NCBI GenBank assembly: GCA_902492005.1
Contig: CABUJV010000029.1
Coordinates: 1 to 23,619 of the forward strand
Source: an uncultured Eubacteriales bacterium
GTDB taxonomy: Bacteria > Bacillota > Clostridia > Oscillospirales > Oscillospiraceae
Direction: 5' to 3'
Length of the DNA stretch: 23,619 nucleotides
Part shown: piece after piece, positions 1 to 9,610 of the stretch
Numbering within the stretch: position 1 is the first letter of the stretch
Layout: the number at the start of each line of letters is the position of its first letter
The notes under the pieces: generated by a model
The model's database searches: none
The model's input: only the letters and a program-made list of their open reading frames with translations
What the model was told of the DNA's origin: nothing
Program-made: the position numbers and the translations under genes

Positions 1-50
1 AACTTTACTCCCCTGTCCGCGTATAAAATCTGTCCTTGACAAGGGGTACA
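1..50. mobile_element. Putative insertion-sequence terminus (IS3-type end)
   Basis: The window opens with sequence unrelated to the binding-protein gene that follows. It ends at position 50 in GGGGTACA, and read on the minus strand it begins TGTACCCCTTGTCAAGG. Ends of the form TGT...ACA with a run of C/G are usual for IS3-family elements. Immediately after it the reading frame of a family-5 binding protein becomes recognisable, whereas the in-frame TGA at 37-39 lies inside this segment. No transposase is visible because the rest would lie left of the window. Inference only: it could also be a rearrangement junction of another kind. Confidence 0.35.
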
Positions 51-75
51 CTTTAAGGCCAACTTTGCGTATTTC

Positions 76-1257
76 ATGGATGAATCGGTCGCCGCGATCT
101 TTGCCGCCGAGTTGGCCTGCGTCGATCACGTGGAGGCGGTGGACGACTACACCGTACAGGTCAAGCTGACCCAGCCCTCCTCCGCCTGCCTCACCGACCT
201 GACCAACTATTCCGGCTTGATGATTTCTCCGGAGGCCCTGAAGCAGGGGGCGGACTATCTGGCCTCCCACGCCTGCGGCACCGGCCCCTTCCAGGTGGCC
301 GATTATGTAGAGGGCGTCAGCATCGCGCTGACCGCCAATCCGGTCTACTACCAGACCGGTGCCGACGGCAAGCCTCTGCCTTATTTGGAAAAGGTGGAGA
401 TCACCATGATGACCGATCAGACGACCAAGGTCAACAGCCTGATGGCGGGCGATATTGATTTGACGGACTATCTGGCCACGACCGGCATTGAGACGCTGGA
501 AACCGCCTCCGGCTTTTCGCTGGCCCGGATCACCACGTCCGACATCTACTGCCTGTTCTGCAACGTGGAGGACGGCGCGCTGAGCAACCAGAAGGTACGC
601 CAGGCGCTGGCCTACGGCGTGGACCGCGATGCGCTGGCGACTGCCATTACGCGCGGCTACGGATTTGCCAGCAACTGGGCCTGTGACCCCGAGCAGTGGT
701 TCTACAGTGCCGAGACGCCCTACCGCTATGACCCGGAGAAGGCCAAGGCCCTGCTGGCGGAGGCAGGCTATGCCGGCGGCCTGACCCTGACGATGCAGTG
801 CATTTCCCGCGAACCGGACAACACGGTCATGCAGGTGTTGCAGGCGCAGCTGGCGGAAATCAACGTTACCCTTGAGCTGGAGTCCATGGAGCGCACAGAG
901 TGGGTCTCCATCTGGACCACCGAACACACTGGCCAGCTCGGCTTGGCCAAGATGACCATACCGCGGGTAGACCCCTATGTGCAGCTCAACACCAATATGG
1001 GAGCCGGCTCGGCCAATAACTACTCCACTTATAAGGGCGAGCGCTTCAATGAGCTGCTGAACAGCCTGAGCAGCATCTACGATACGGATCAGCAAAAGGC
1101 TGCGCTGGCGGAGGCGCAGGAGGTGTACCTGGAGGATTGCGCTTCGATCTTCCTGTACCAGATGCCGCGCTATGACGCATACTCCAGCAAGGTACAGAAC
1201 TTCACCACGCTGGCGCTGGGCCCGTGGGACCTGTCCCAGATCTGGCTGGCTGCATAA
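76..1257 (+). CDS. ABC transporter substrate-binding protein, family 5 (peptide/nickel type), 5'-truncated
   Basis: This is the C-terminal three quarters of an extracellular solute-binding protein of the DppA/OppA/NikA family. Full-length members are roughly 500-550 residues with a signal peptide or lipobox; here 393 residues remain and no export signal is present. Recognisable family sequence runs in frame from about 55 (KANFAYFMDES), upstream of the first ATG at 76, and includes VEAVDDYTVQVKL and GTGPFQV. It ends normally with GPWDLSQIW close to the stop. Upstream is an in-frame TGA at 37-39 and IS-like sequence, so the intact start is missing. As it stands the product would lack secretion and the N-terminal lobe, so it is probably non-functional. 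The permease and ATPase genes that follow look intact. They would then depend on a binding protein encoded elsewhere. Confidence 0.85.
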   Translation: MDESVAAIFAAELACVDHVEAVDDYTVQVKLTQPSSACLTDLTNYSGLMISPEALKQGADYLASHACGTGPFQVADYVEGVSIALTANPVYYQTGADGKPLPYLEKVEITMMTDQTTKVNSLMAGDIDLTDYLATTGIETLETASGFSLARITTSDIYCLFCNVEDGALSNQKVRQALAYGVDRDALATAITRGYGFASNWACDPEQWFYSAETPYRYDPEKAKALLAEAGYAGGLTLTMQCISREPDNTVMQVLQAQLAEINVTLELESMERTEWVSIWTTEHTGQLGLAKMTIPRVDPYVQLNTNMGAGSANNYSTYKGERFNELLNSLSSIYDTDQQKAALAEAQEVYLEDCASIFLYQMPRYDAYSSKVQNFTTLALGPWDLSQIWLAA

Positions 1258-1308
1258 GTCTATGCTCGGGGCTCCGGCGCCCTCCCGATTGAACTGAATC
1301 CAATGCGA

Positions 1309-1355
1309 AGCGGGCAAGAGGCGGTTGGGTAAAACCGCTTCTCGCCCGCTTTTTA
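1309..1355 (+). terminator. Stem-loop with T-tract between binding-protein and permease genes
   Basis: The arms AGCGGGC (1309-1315) and GCCCGCT (1344-1350) pair perfectly. Inside them a GCGGTT...AACCGC arm continues the stem, and TTTTT follows at 1350-1354. This is an intrinsic-terminator or attenuator shape. In such importers it usually limits read-through so the binding protein is made in excess of the membrane parts. Twenty bases later comes the permease start. Confidence 0.7.
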
Positions 1356-1373
1356 TCGGAAAAAGGAGACGCT

Positions 1374-2330
1374 ATGGTAAGTAACATCATCAAAAAACTG
1401 CTGTCCATCATCCCGCTGCTGCTGATCATCAGTATCGTCCTGTTTATCCTGATCAATAAGCTTCCAGGCGACGCCACCATGAGCCTGATCGGTGAGACTG
1501 CCAGCGAAGAGTATGTCGCGCAGCTTCGGGAGACGATGGGGCTGGATAAGCCGCTGTTCCAGCGGTATCTCTCCTGGCTGTGGGATGTGCTGCACGGCAA
1601 TCTGGGCAATTCCCTGACAACCTCCGAGACCGTGGCGCAGAAAATCGTCATGCGTTTCCCCATCACCATGGAGATCACGCTGATTTCCATGCTGATTTCC
1701 GTGCTGATCGCGCTCCCGCTGGGCGTATTGTCCGCCATCAAGCGCAACACCGCCGGAGACGTGGTGGGCAGTATCCTTTCCATGCTGGGCGTGGCTATGC
1801 CCTCGTTTTGGCTGGGGCTGCTGCTGGTCATGTTTTTTGCAGTGCGTCTGGGGTGGCTTCCGGCCTCTGGATTTACGGCCTTCTCGGCCGATCCGGCCGC
1901 CAATCTCCGCGGGATCCTTCTGCCCTGTATTTCCATTGGATTCGGGTTTGCGGCCACGATCATGCGCCAGACCCGCTCCTCCCTGCTCGAGGTTCTGGGG
2001 CAAGATTACATCCTGACGGCCCGGGCCAAGGGGCTGCGGGAGAAGGCGGTCATCTGGAAGCATGGCATGCGCAACGCGCTCATCCCGGTGCTGACCGTCA
2101 CCGCCATGCAGATCGGGCGCCTGATCGGCGGGGCCGTGGTGACGGAGACGGTATTCGCCATTCCGGGTATGGGAAGCGCCATCGTCTCCGCCGTCCTCAA
2201 TCGGGACTATCCGGTGGCCATGGGCATGATTATGGTCGTAGCCACGGTGGTCATTCTCATCAACACGTTTGTGGACGTGCTGTATCTGTTGGTCGATCCG
2301 CGCATCAGCACGCAGGCAAAGAAAGGTTAA
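1374..2330 (+). CDS. ABC transporter permease, DppB/OppB type
   Basis: A 318-residue inner-membrane permease of the binding-protein-dependent type. One transmembrane helix lies near the N-terminus (about residues 8-30), followed by the periplasmic-side stretch expected of DppB. The permease core has helices near 100-122, 133-157, 181-200, 236-262 and 280-305. The cytoplasmic EAA coupling loop is visible around residues 215-240 (ARAKGLREKAV...HGMRNALIPVL), and the C-terminus carries the usual VDPRI. The start ATG follows AAAGGAGA at a good distance. It heads the intact part of the importer, 15 bases ahead of the second permease. Family assignment is firm; the substrate (peptide, nickel, oligosaccharide) cannot be read from the permease. 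Confidence 0.93.
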   Translation: MVSNIIKKLLSIIPLLLIISIVLFILINKLPGDATMSLIGETASEEYVAQLRETMGLDKPLFQRYLSWLWDVLHGNLGNSLTTSETVAQKIVMRFPITMEITLISMLISVLIALPLGVLSAIKRNTAGDVVGSILSMLGVAMPSFWLGLLLVMFFAVRLGWLPASGFTAFSADPAANLRGILLPCISIGFGFAATIMRQTRSSLLEVLGQDYILTARAKGLREKAVIWKHGMRNALIPVLTVTAMQIGRLIGGAVVTETVFAIPGMGSAIVSAVLNRDYPVAMGMIMVVATVVILINTFVDVLYLLVDPRISTQAKKG

Positions 2331-2345
2331 ATAGGGTGTGTACAT

Positions 2346-3191
2346 ATGAGCAATGGAAAAAGAGCCCTGCGCAAGCTGCTGAAGAATAAGCTGGCAGTCC
2401 TGGGGCTTATCGTGCTGGTACTCCTCGTCATCGTAGCCGTGTTTGCGCCGTTCTTTGCCGGGACCGACAACCCCAACGCCATGGATTATGCCAATATTCT
2501 GCAAAAGCCCTCGCTGGAGCACCCCTTTGGGACCGACGACCTGGGCCGCGATCTGTGGGCCCGGGTGGCCTATGGCGCGCGCTATACGATTTATGTCGGA
2601 ATCTTCACCGTAGCCATCTCCATGATACTCGGTACCGCTCTGGGCCTGATTTCGGGCTATTACGGCGGGGCCATTGACCGGATCATCACCTCGGCGACCG
2701 ACGCCATATGGTCCCTGCCCACCATCATTTTGGCACTGGCGATCACCGCCGCTCTGGGCAGCGGCCTTCGCAACTGCATCATCGCCATCGGAATCTGCTT
2801 TACCCCGGCCTTTGCCCGGGTGGTCCGCTCCATGGTTCTTACCGTTCATGAGCTGGAGTATGTCCAGGCCGCCAAGGCAATTGGACTCAATGATTTTGAG
2901 ATCATTACCCGCTATGTTCTGCCCAACGTTACCCCCGTCATTATCGTACAGGCATCCCTCAACGCAGCTCAGGCCATCATATCAGAGGCGTCCTTGAGCT
3001 ACCTTGGCCTGGGCATACAGCCTCCCGATGCCAGCTGGGGCTACCTGCTCAAGACCGCTCAGCAGTATATGGGCCGTGCGCCCTGGCTGAGTATTTTGCC
3101 GGGCTTGATGATCCTGCTGATCGTGCTGGCGCTGAACTTTCTGGGCGACGGTCTGCGGGATGCGCTGGACGTACGTCTAAAATCTGAGTAG
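2346..3191 (+). CDS. ABC transporter permease, DppC/OppC type
   Basis: The second permease of the importer, 281 residues. It has an N-terminal cytoplasmic tail and helix (about 15-37), then the DppC hallmark HPFGTDDLGRD at 59-69. The coupling loop is AKAIGLNDFEIITRYVLPN at about 176-194, followed by EASLSYLGLGIQPP (214-227), and NFLGDGLRDALDVRL closes the protein. All are typical of OppC/DppC/NikC. It lies 15 bases after the first permease and 12 bases before the first ATPase, so it is clearly cotranscribed. The two permeases together would form the translocation channel. No truncation or frame damage is visible. Confidence 0.93.
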   Translation: MSNGKRALRKLLKNKLAVLGLIVLVLLVIVAVFAPFFAGTDNPNAMDYANILQKPSLEHPFGTDDLGRDLWARVAYGARYTIYVGIFTVAISMILGTALGLISGYYGGAIDRIITSATDAIWSLPTIILALAITAALGSGLRNCIIAIGICFTPAFARVVRSMVLTVHELEYVQAAKAIGLNDFEIITRYVLPNVTPVIIVQASLNAAQAIISEASLSYLGLGIQPPDASWGYLLKTAQQYMGRAPWLSILPGLMILLIVLALNFLGDGLRDALDVRLKSE

Positions 3192-3203
3192 GGGGCGGCA
3201 CGT

Positions 3204-4191
<988 letters not shown>

Positions 4192-4199
<8 letters not shown>

Positions 4200-5160
4200 G
4201 CTGCTTCGGGTCACCGGACTGAAGAAGTATTTTCCCGTGACCAAGGGATTTTTCAAACGGCAGGTGGCCAGCGTCAAGGCGGTGGATGGCGTGGACTTCT
4301 CCATTCAGGAGGGGGAAACCTTCGGACTGGTGGGGGAATCCGGCTGCGGAAAGACCACCGTAGGCAAAATGGTTCTGCGGCTTCTGGACGCCACAGACGG
4401 TGAGATCGAGTTTGACGGACGCGATATCCGGCAGCTGGACAAAAAGCAGATGTGCGAGATGCGCAAGCAGATGCAGATCGTTTTTCAGGACCCATACGGT
4501 TCGCTCAATCCGCGCATGACGGTTCATGACATTCTCGCCGAGCCCATCCGCAAGCACAAACTGGCCTCCGGCGAGGCTTTGGAGCAGAGGGTGGTGGAGC
4601 TGCTGCGGCGAGTCGAACTGAATGAGCGTGAAATGAAGAAATTTCCCCATGAATTTTCCGGCGGACAGCGGCAGCGGATCTGCATCGCCCGGGCTCTGGC
4701 AGTCAATCCGCGCCTGATCGTCTGCGACGAGCCGGTCTCCGCACTGGACGTCTCGGTACAGTCCCAAATACTCAACCTGTTCAAGGAGCTGCAACGGGAT
4801 CTGGGCGTGGCCTATCTTTTCATCGCGCACGGGATGCCGGTGGTCCGCTATATGTCCGACCGGGTAGGCGTTATGTATCTGGGCCGCCTGGTGGAGGTGG
4901 CAGAGTGCGAGGAGCTCTTTACCAACCAGCTGCATCCGTACAGTCAGGCGCTGATGTCCGCAATCCCAGTGGCCGACCCGGACCATGTGCCGAACCGCAT
5001 TGTCCTGGAAGGGGACGTTCCCAATCCCATCCACCTGAACCCGGGCTGCCGGTTCTATTCCCGCTGCCCAAGGGCCGGCAGCCGCTGCCAGAGTGAATTG
5101 CCCGAACTGCGCGAAGTGCGCCCGGGCCACTATGTGGCCTGCCACCTCTGCCAGGGGTGA
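4192..5160 (+). CDS. ABC transporter ATP-binding protein, DppF/OppF type
   Basis: The second ATPase, 322 residues. Walker A GESGCGKT is at 48-55, the signature FSGGQRQR at 155-162, and Walker B LIVCDEP at 175-181. The same C-terminal four-cysteine extension is present (C286, C292, C299, C317). Its start overlaps the preceding gene by 8 bases. One departure stands out: the switch histidine H213 is followed by glycine (AHGMPVV) where most DppF proteins have HD. The catalytic histidine itself is kept, so activity is plausible, and this may be a lineage variant. The importer set ends here; a 111-base gap precedes the kinase gene. Confidence 0.93.
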
Positions 5161-5271
5161 GCCCGTACCCAGGTCCTTCCATAGCCAAGCGGCAGGCTCC
5201 TGTGCTATAGTTTTCCTGGGCGTGTGGACAGAGCTTTCGCCTGAGACGGCTGCCGTAAGGAGAGGGAAGAT

Positions 5272-7047
5272 GTGAAGAGACTTGGCATCCAGCAGAAGAT
5301 CGTCATCCTGTTCCTGGTTTTTTTCATCCCTGTGGTCGCATTGTGCATCTGGCAGCAGGTGCGCTACTACGCTCTGATGCGGCAGAACGTCAGCGAGTAC
5401 ACCACGCAGCTCATTGACAAGATCAGCTACGACATTGAACGGGGCATGAAGGAGCTGGACAGCGCGCTGATGGACGTGCTCTATGATGCAAGCACGGCGG
5501 AGCTGCTTCTGACTCCGGAGGACAGCGAGGCGTCTGACACGGTGGCCCTTGCCCTGGGAAACGCAAGGTCCAGGCTGCGTATGAACACCATGGCGGACTG
5601 TAATATCGTACTGCTTTCCAACAATCGCAAAGTCATCCAATCCACTTATGACGAGTGGACGGGCAGTGACCGCACTCTGAGCGCGGAATGGCTGGACAAA
5701 ATCATCCGGGCGGAAGGCGGCCGTGTGGTAGTCAGTGCCTACAGCATTCGCCGGGAGAGCGGCAGCACGGTCAAGGTCGTGGGGATTGCCCGCTCGGTGC
5801 GGAGCGGGAGACAGCGCTGTGGCATCCTGCTTCTGGAAATACCGCTGGACTATTTTTATTCCCTGTGCAATGGGATCGAGTATGGTGCCGGCGGCTCTCT
5901 GATGCTGGTGGACAACGATGATTTCGTCATATACAGCACAGACGCCGCCAAAATTGGCAGCCGCTTTACCCTGGCCGGAGAGGTGGAGCGATCCACAGCC
6001 AGCATCCTTGAAGGGCCGAACGAATTGGTGTATTCCGTTCCGATGGCGGGCCTCGGCGGCAGCATACGTACGGTAGCGGTTGTTTCACGGGCGCAGATGG
6101 AAGCCTCGATTGACCAGATGTTCCGCCAGATGCTTTTGCTCATCGGAGCATTGGGCGTTTGTCTGCTGCTGGTCTTTGTCCTGACGGCCCGCTCCTTCTG
6201 CCACCCCATTATCTCCATCTGCGGTGCGATGCGGCAGTTGGAGTCCGGAAATTTTCAGATGCGTGTGCAGCCGACCGCCAAGGATGAGGTAGGCGACCTG
6301 CAAAGAGGCTTCAACCACATGGCGGAGCAGCTGGGCGAGCTGGTAGAGCGGGAATACGTCGCCCGGGTCCGGGAACGCGAGGCTCAGCTGAAGGATCTGA
6401 TCCGCATGATGGACCCCCATTTTATGTACAATACCCTGGAGGCCATCAGTATGACCGCCTATCTCAGCGACGATCAAAAAACAGTCCAGATGCTGGACCA
6501 CCTGGCGGACATGTACCGCTTTTCCAGCGGGCAGGGAGAGCGGACCACCCTGCGGGAAGAACTGAAAAACGCGGAGGACTATCTGTATCTCATCAACATC
6601 CGCTGTGACGGGAAGATACGCTTCCATAAACACATAGCTGAACGTCTTCTGGACTGCGAGTGCCTGAAATTTGTACTGCAGCCGCTGCTTGAGAACAGCA
6701 TCGTGCACGGCTTCGGCGAAGCGCAGAGCGCCGGGGATATCTGGCTGGACGTGCATGAGGCGCAGGCAGGGACCATCGAATTGACGGTGCAGGACAACGG
6801 CGCGGGGCTGCAGGAGGATACGCTTCAGAGCCTGCGCACGATCCTTGCGGACGATAAGATCGAGATGGAAAACTATCCGAGCATGGCGGTGAAGAATATC
6901 CATGACCGCCTGCGCTTGTCCTACGGGGCCTGCTGCGGCGTGGACGTCAGCCAAGCTCCGCAGGGCGGGGCACAGATCCGGCTGACATATCCCCTGATCC
7001 AACGAGAAGGTGGCGAGCATGATCACTGCGATTTTGGTGGACGATGA
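5272..7047 (+). CDS. Sensor histidine kinase, YesM/LytS-like (HisKA-type PF06580)
   Basis: A membrane sensor kinase of 591 residues. The GTG start is chosen because TAAGGAGAG lies 9-15 bases upstream; the ATG at 5270 would stop at once. One helix spans about residues 10-28. An extracellular sensing region of about 250 residues follows and includes a Cache-like segment (GGSLMLVDNDDFVIYS, 207-222). A second helix lies at about 286-306, then a HAMP linker to about 357. The phospho-accepting histidine is H383 in DPHFMYNTL; most relatives have NPHF. The ATP-binding parts are LLENSIVHGF (472-481) and DNGAGL (508-513). The neighbouring response regulator overlaps its end. By context it should sense the importer's substrate or a related signal and control this locus; the ligand is unknown. 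Confidence 0.93.
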   Translation: MKRLGIQQKIVILFLVFFIPVVALCIWQQVRYYALMRQNVSEYTTQLIDKISYDIERGMKELDSALMDVLYDASTAELLLTPEDSEASDTVALALGNARSRLRMNTMADCNIVLLSNNRKVIQSTYDEWTGSDRTLSAEWLDKIIRAEGGRVVVSAYSIRRESGSTVKVVGIARSVRSGRQRCGILLLEIPLDYFYSLCNGIEYGAGGSLMLVDNDDFVIYSTDAAKIGSRFTLAGEVERSTASILEGPNELVYSVPMAGLGGSIRTVAVVSRAQMEASIDQMFRQMLLLIGALGVCLLLVFVLTARSFCHPIISICGAMRQLESGNFQMRVQPTAKDEVGDLQRGFNHMAEQLGELVEREYVARVREREAQLKDLIRMMDPHFMYNTLEAISMTAYLSDDQKTVQMLDHLADMYRFSSGQGERTTLREELKNAEDYLYLINIRCDGKIRFHKHIAERLLDCECLKFVLQPLLENSIVHGFGEAQSAGDIWLDVHEAQAGTIELTVQDNGAGLQEDTLQSLRTILADDKIEMENYPSMAVKNIHDRLRLSYGACCGVDVSQAPQGGAQIRLTYPLIQREGGEHDHCDFGGR

Positions 7048-8608
7048 AAAGATCATACGGCTTGGCCTGCGCAAAATGATTACGGACCACTGTCCGCAGA
7101 TCACGAAAATCCGTGAGGCAGAAAACGGGGAAGAGGCCCTGGCCCTGACACTCCAAGAGCCCCCGGATATCTGCATCGTGGATATGCGCATGCCCCGCAT
7201 GAGCGGACTGGAGTACATCGCCCGCGTACGGAAGCTGGGATTGGAGACCAAAATGATTGTCCTCAGCGGCTATGCAGACTTCTCCTATGCCCAGCAGGCC
7301 ATAGCGGAGGGGTGCTGCGGCTACCTGCTCAAACCTGTAAAGATTGAAGCCTTGACGGAACTTCTCCAGAAGACGGTCAAAGGTATTCTGCGTGAGCGGG
7401 AAGAGCGCCGGTTGGCGGAGCGGGGGCACCATTCCCAGCGGCGGGAGCTGCAGGCCCAGTTCTACCGTGCCGTTGCCTTTGGAGAAGCGGAGGTTCCCGC
7501 TCTGAAAGAGGCGCTGGACGGCAGGCACTATTATGCTGCGCTGTTCAGCCTGAATGTTTCCGGCGCGCTGTACTGGCCCTGCAGGCGGGCGGAGCAGCAG
7601 GCCGAACGGCCCCTGGACCAGGCAGATGCCTGCCTGCGCCGGGCGGGGGGAGAGGCGTCCTGGAAAATCTATAGCGCAGTTCTGGATGAGCGCACGCTCT
7701 ATCTCCTGCTCCTGCCGCCGGAGGAGGGAATGGCCTGCGCTTCTGAAGCGCCTGCCTGGCTGGCCAGCGCCCATGCGGCGCTGGCGGAGGAGGGCATTGC
7801 GGGGACGATGGGTTTCTGCGGCCCGTTCTGCGGCGCGTCTCAGCTCCACCACAGCTGCCTCGCCGGTGCGGAGGCGGTGGAACGGCGCTTCTACGAGGGG
7901 ACAGGGGGGCTTTTCCTTCCGGCTGCGGAGGACTTGTCGGATACAGAGCCTGCCTTGTACAGCGAGGAGAGACGGTTTCTCACCGCCATGCGGGTGAATA
8001 AGACGGACGAGGCGAAAGAGGCGCTGCATAAGGTCTTTGCGTGTCTAAAGGCGAACCGGGTAAAAAAAGAGGTCTGCGTGCTGGTGTGCAGCCATCTCCA
8101 TCTCAATTTGCTGGAGCTGCTGCGCGGGCAATCTGCCATGCCCATATCCAAAAGCGCCCAGGATACCATGAGCTTTCGCGAACAGCTGGAGATCATCGAT
8201 ACCTTCGAGGAGCTGTGCAGCTATGTGGAAGCGCTGTTTCTCCAGACCGCCCATGCTTCGCGGGAGGGGAGCGGCGCGGCGCGCAGCTTGGTGCGCAACG
8301 CGGTCCGCTATGTGGAAAAGCATGTGGACTGCCCGATCAGCGTCAACGAGGTAGCCGACTACCTGGGCGTCAGCGTCAGCTATTTCAGTACGCTGTTTCG
8401 GAAAGAGACCGGAGAAAAATTCATCAGCTTTATCATTCGTTATAAGATCGACAGGGCGTGCGAGAGGCTGGAGCAGACCAACGATAAAATTTATGAGATC
8501 AGTGAGGCGCTGGGGTACACCGACGTTAAATATTTCTGCAAGATCTTTCGCAAATACACCGGCTGTACCCCAAGCGAGTATCGGGAGAGCGCGGGTTCCG
8601 CGCCATAG
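7019..8608 (+). CDS. Response regulator with AraC-type DNA-binding domain, YesN-like
   Basis: The partner of the preceding kinase, 529 residues from the ATG at 7019. That start has AGAAGG at 7005-7010 as its ribosome site; a GTG at 7010 sits inside that site and is less likely. The receiver domain occupies about residues 1-120 with the acidic pair D8/D9, phospho-acceptor D55 (CIVDMRMP), S83 and K105 (LLKPVK). A long, weakly conserved middle section (about 130-415) follows, as usual for YesN. The C-terminus (about 425-525) holds two helix-turn-helices of the AraC type (ISVNEVADYLGVSVSYFSTL and IYEISEALGYTDVKYFCKIF). The gene overlaps the kinase by 29 bases. It probably activates transport and catabolic genes here. 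Confidence 0.93.
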   Translation: MITAILVDDEKIIRLGLRKMITDHCPQITKIREAENGEEALALTLQEPPDICIVDMRMPRMSGLEYIARVRKLGLETKMIVLSGYADFSYAQQAIAEGCCGYLLKPVKIEALTELLQKTVKGILREREERRLAERGHHSQRRELQAQFYRAVAFGEAEVPALKEALDGRHYYAALFSLNVSGALYWPCRRAEQQAERPLDQADACLRRAGGEASWKIYSAVLDERTLYLLLLPPEEGMACASEAPAWLASAHAALAEEGIAGTMGFCGPFCGASQLHHSCLAGAEAVERRFYEGTGGLFLPAAEDLSDTEPALYSEERRFLTAMRVNKTDEAKEALHKVFACLKANRVKKEVCVLVCSHLHLNLLELLRGQSAMPISKSAQDTMSFREQLEIIDTFEELCSYVEALFLQTAHASREGSGAARSLVRNAVRYVEKHVDCPISVNEVADYLGVSVSYFSTLFRKETGEKFISFIIRYKIDRACERLEQTNDKIYEISEALGYTDVKYFCKIFRKYTGCTPSEYRESAGSAP

Positions 8609-8619
8609 GGGGGATTACC

Positions 8620-9579
8620 ATGATTTTAACCGATTACTTCCGGGCGGAACCGGACCTGCAGTGGGACTACGCCAGGCAGGCCGGCGTGGAGCACGCCGTG
8701 CTCCGCCTGCCCGAAGACGAGCAGTTTGAATACACGGATATCCGCTGCTGGCGCATGGTAATCGACCGGATGTCCGCACGTGGAATCAAGCCGGTGGTAA
8801 TTGAGCCGCTTCCCAACTGTCTGCACGATCCCATCAAGATGGGAGACCCCCGGCGGGATGAGAGCATCGAGCGGTTGATCGGCATGTTTTCCGTCATGGA
8901 ACAATTGGAGATCTCCACGCTCTGCTTTAACTTCATGGCCCATGTCGGGTGGTGCAGGACTTCGTCCTGCATCCCGGAACGGGGCGGGGCGCTCGTGACG
9001 GGCTTTTCCATCGAGGACTACCAGGGCGATGACTGCATCGTCACCCATGAGGAGCTTTGGGAGCGGCTGACCTATTTTCTCCATGCGGTTGTTCCGGAGG
9101 CGGAGCGGCACGGGATCAAGCTGGCGCTGCATCCGGATGACCCACCCGTGCCCTGCCTGGGCCAGGTGGGCCGGATCCTGACCAGCCTGGAGGCGGTGGA
9201 TCGGGCCGTCCATCTGGTGGACAGCCCGATCCTGGGGGTGACCCTGTGTCAGGGGACCTATTCAGCTATGGGGGAGGACATCTGCGCCTGCATCCGGCAT
9301 TTCTGCCGTCAGGACAAGCTGTTTTTTGTCCATTTCCGGGATGTTGCGGGGGAACGATATCATTTTCACGAGACCTTTCATGACAACGGCCAGACCGACA
9401 TGAATCAGGCCATCCGCACTTACCTGGCAGAGGGGTTTCAAGGGCCGGTCCGGGTGGACCATGTGCCCACCATGGCCGGGGAGGAAAACGGTCTGCCTGG
9501 ATATGCCAATGTGGGAAGGCTCCTTGCGCTTGGCTATCTGAGGGGGCTGTTGGAGGCCAACGGGGCGGAAATCCGGTAG
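8620..9579 (+). CDS. uxuA: Mannonate dehydratase, UxuA-like
   Basis: A 319-residue TIM-barrel protein of the mannonate dehydratase/xylose-isomerase-like superfamily. UxuA converts D-mannonate to 2-keto-3-deoxygluconate in hexuronate breakdown. The family motif HPDDPP is at 171-176. The probable metal ligands are H171, C210 (GVTLCQGTYS), H238 (FVHFRDV) and D280 (RVDHVP), in the order expected for UxuA. A second conserved region, HETFHDNGQTDM (250-261), is present. It is shorter than the E. coli enzyme (about 390 residues), as many Firmicute versions are. It starts 11 bases after the response regulator, so it is in the same operon. It is the only catabolic enzyme in this block and the best hint of what the importer carries. 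A related dehydratase or epimerase activity remains possible. Confidence 0.82.
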   Translation: MILTDYFRAEPDLQWDYARQAGVEHAVLRLPEDEQFEYTDIRCWRMVIDRMSARGIKPVVIEPLPNCLHDPIKMGDPRRDESIERLIGMFSVMEQLEISTLCFNFMAHVGWCRTSSCIPERGGALVTGFSIEDYQGDDCIVTHEELWERLTYFLHAVVPEAERHGIKLALHPDDPPVPCLGQVGRILTSLEAVDRAVHLVDSPILGVTLCQGTYSAMGEDICACIRHFCRQDKLFFVHFRDVAGERYHFHETFHDNGQTDMNQAIRTYLAEGFQGPVRVDHVPTMAGEENGLPGYANVGRLLALGYLRGLLEANGAEIR

Positions 9580-9610
9580 CGCTGGGCAGTAGGGCAGGAG
9601 GTCACCACAC

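Noticed and set aside
1353..2849. 498-residue minus-strand frame opposite the permeases
   Set aside because: His/Gln/Asp-rich antisense shadow with no domain features; the + strand encodes clear permeases.
5161..5271. Possible promoter TATAGT near 5200 before the kinase gene
   Set aside because: No convincing -35 at the right distance; the kinase may simply be transcribed with the importer.
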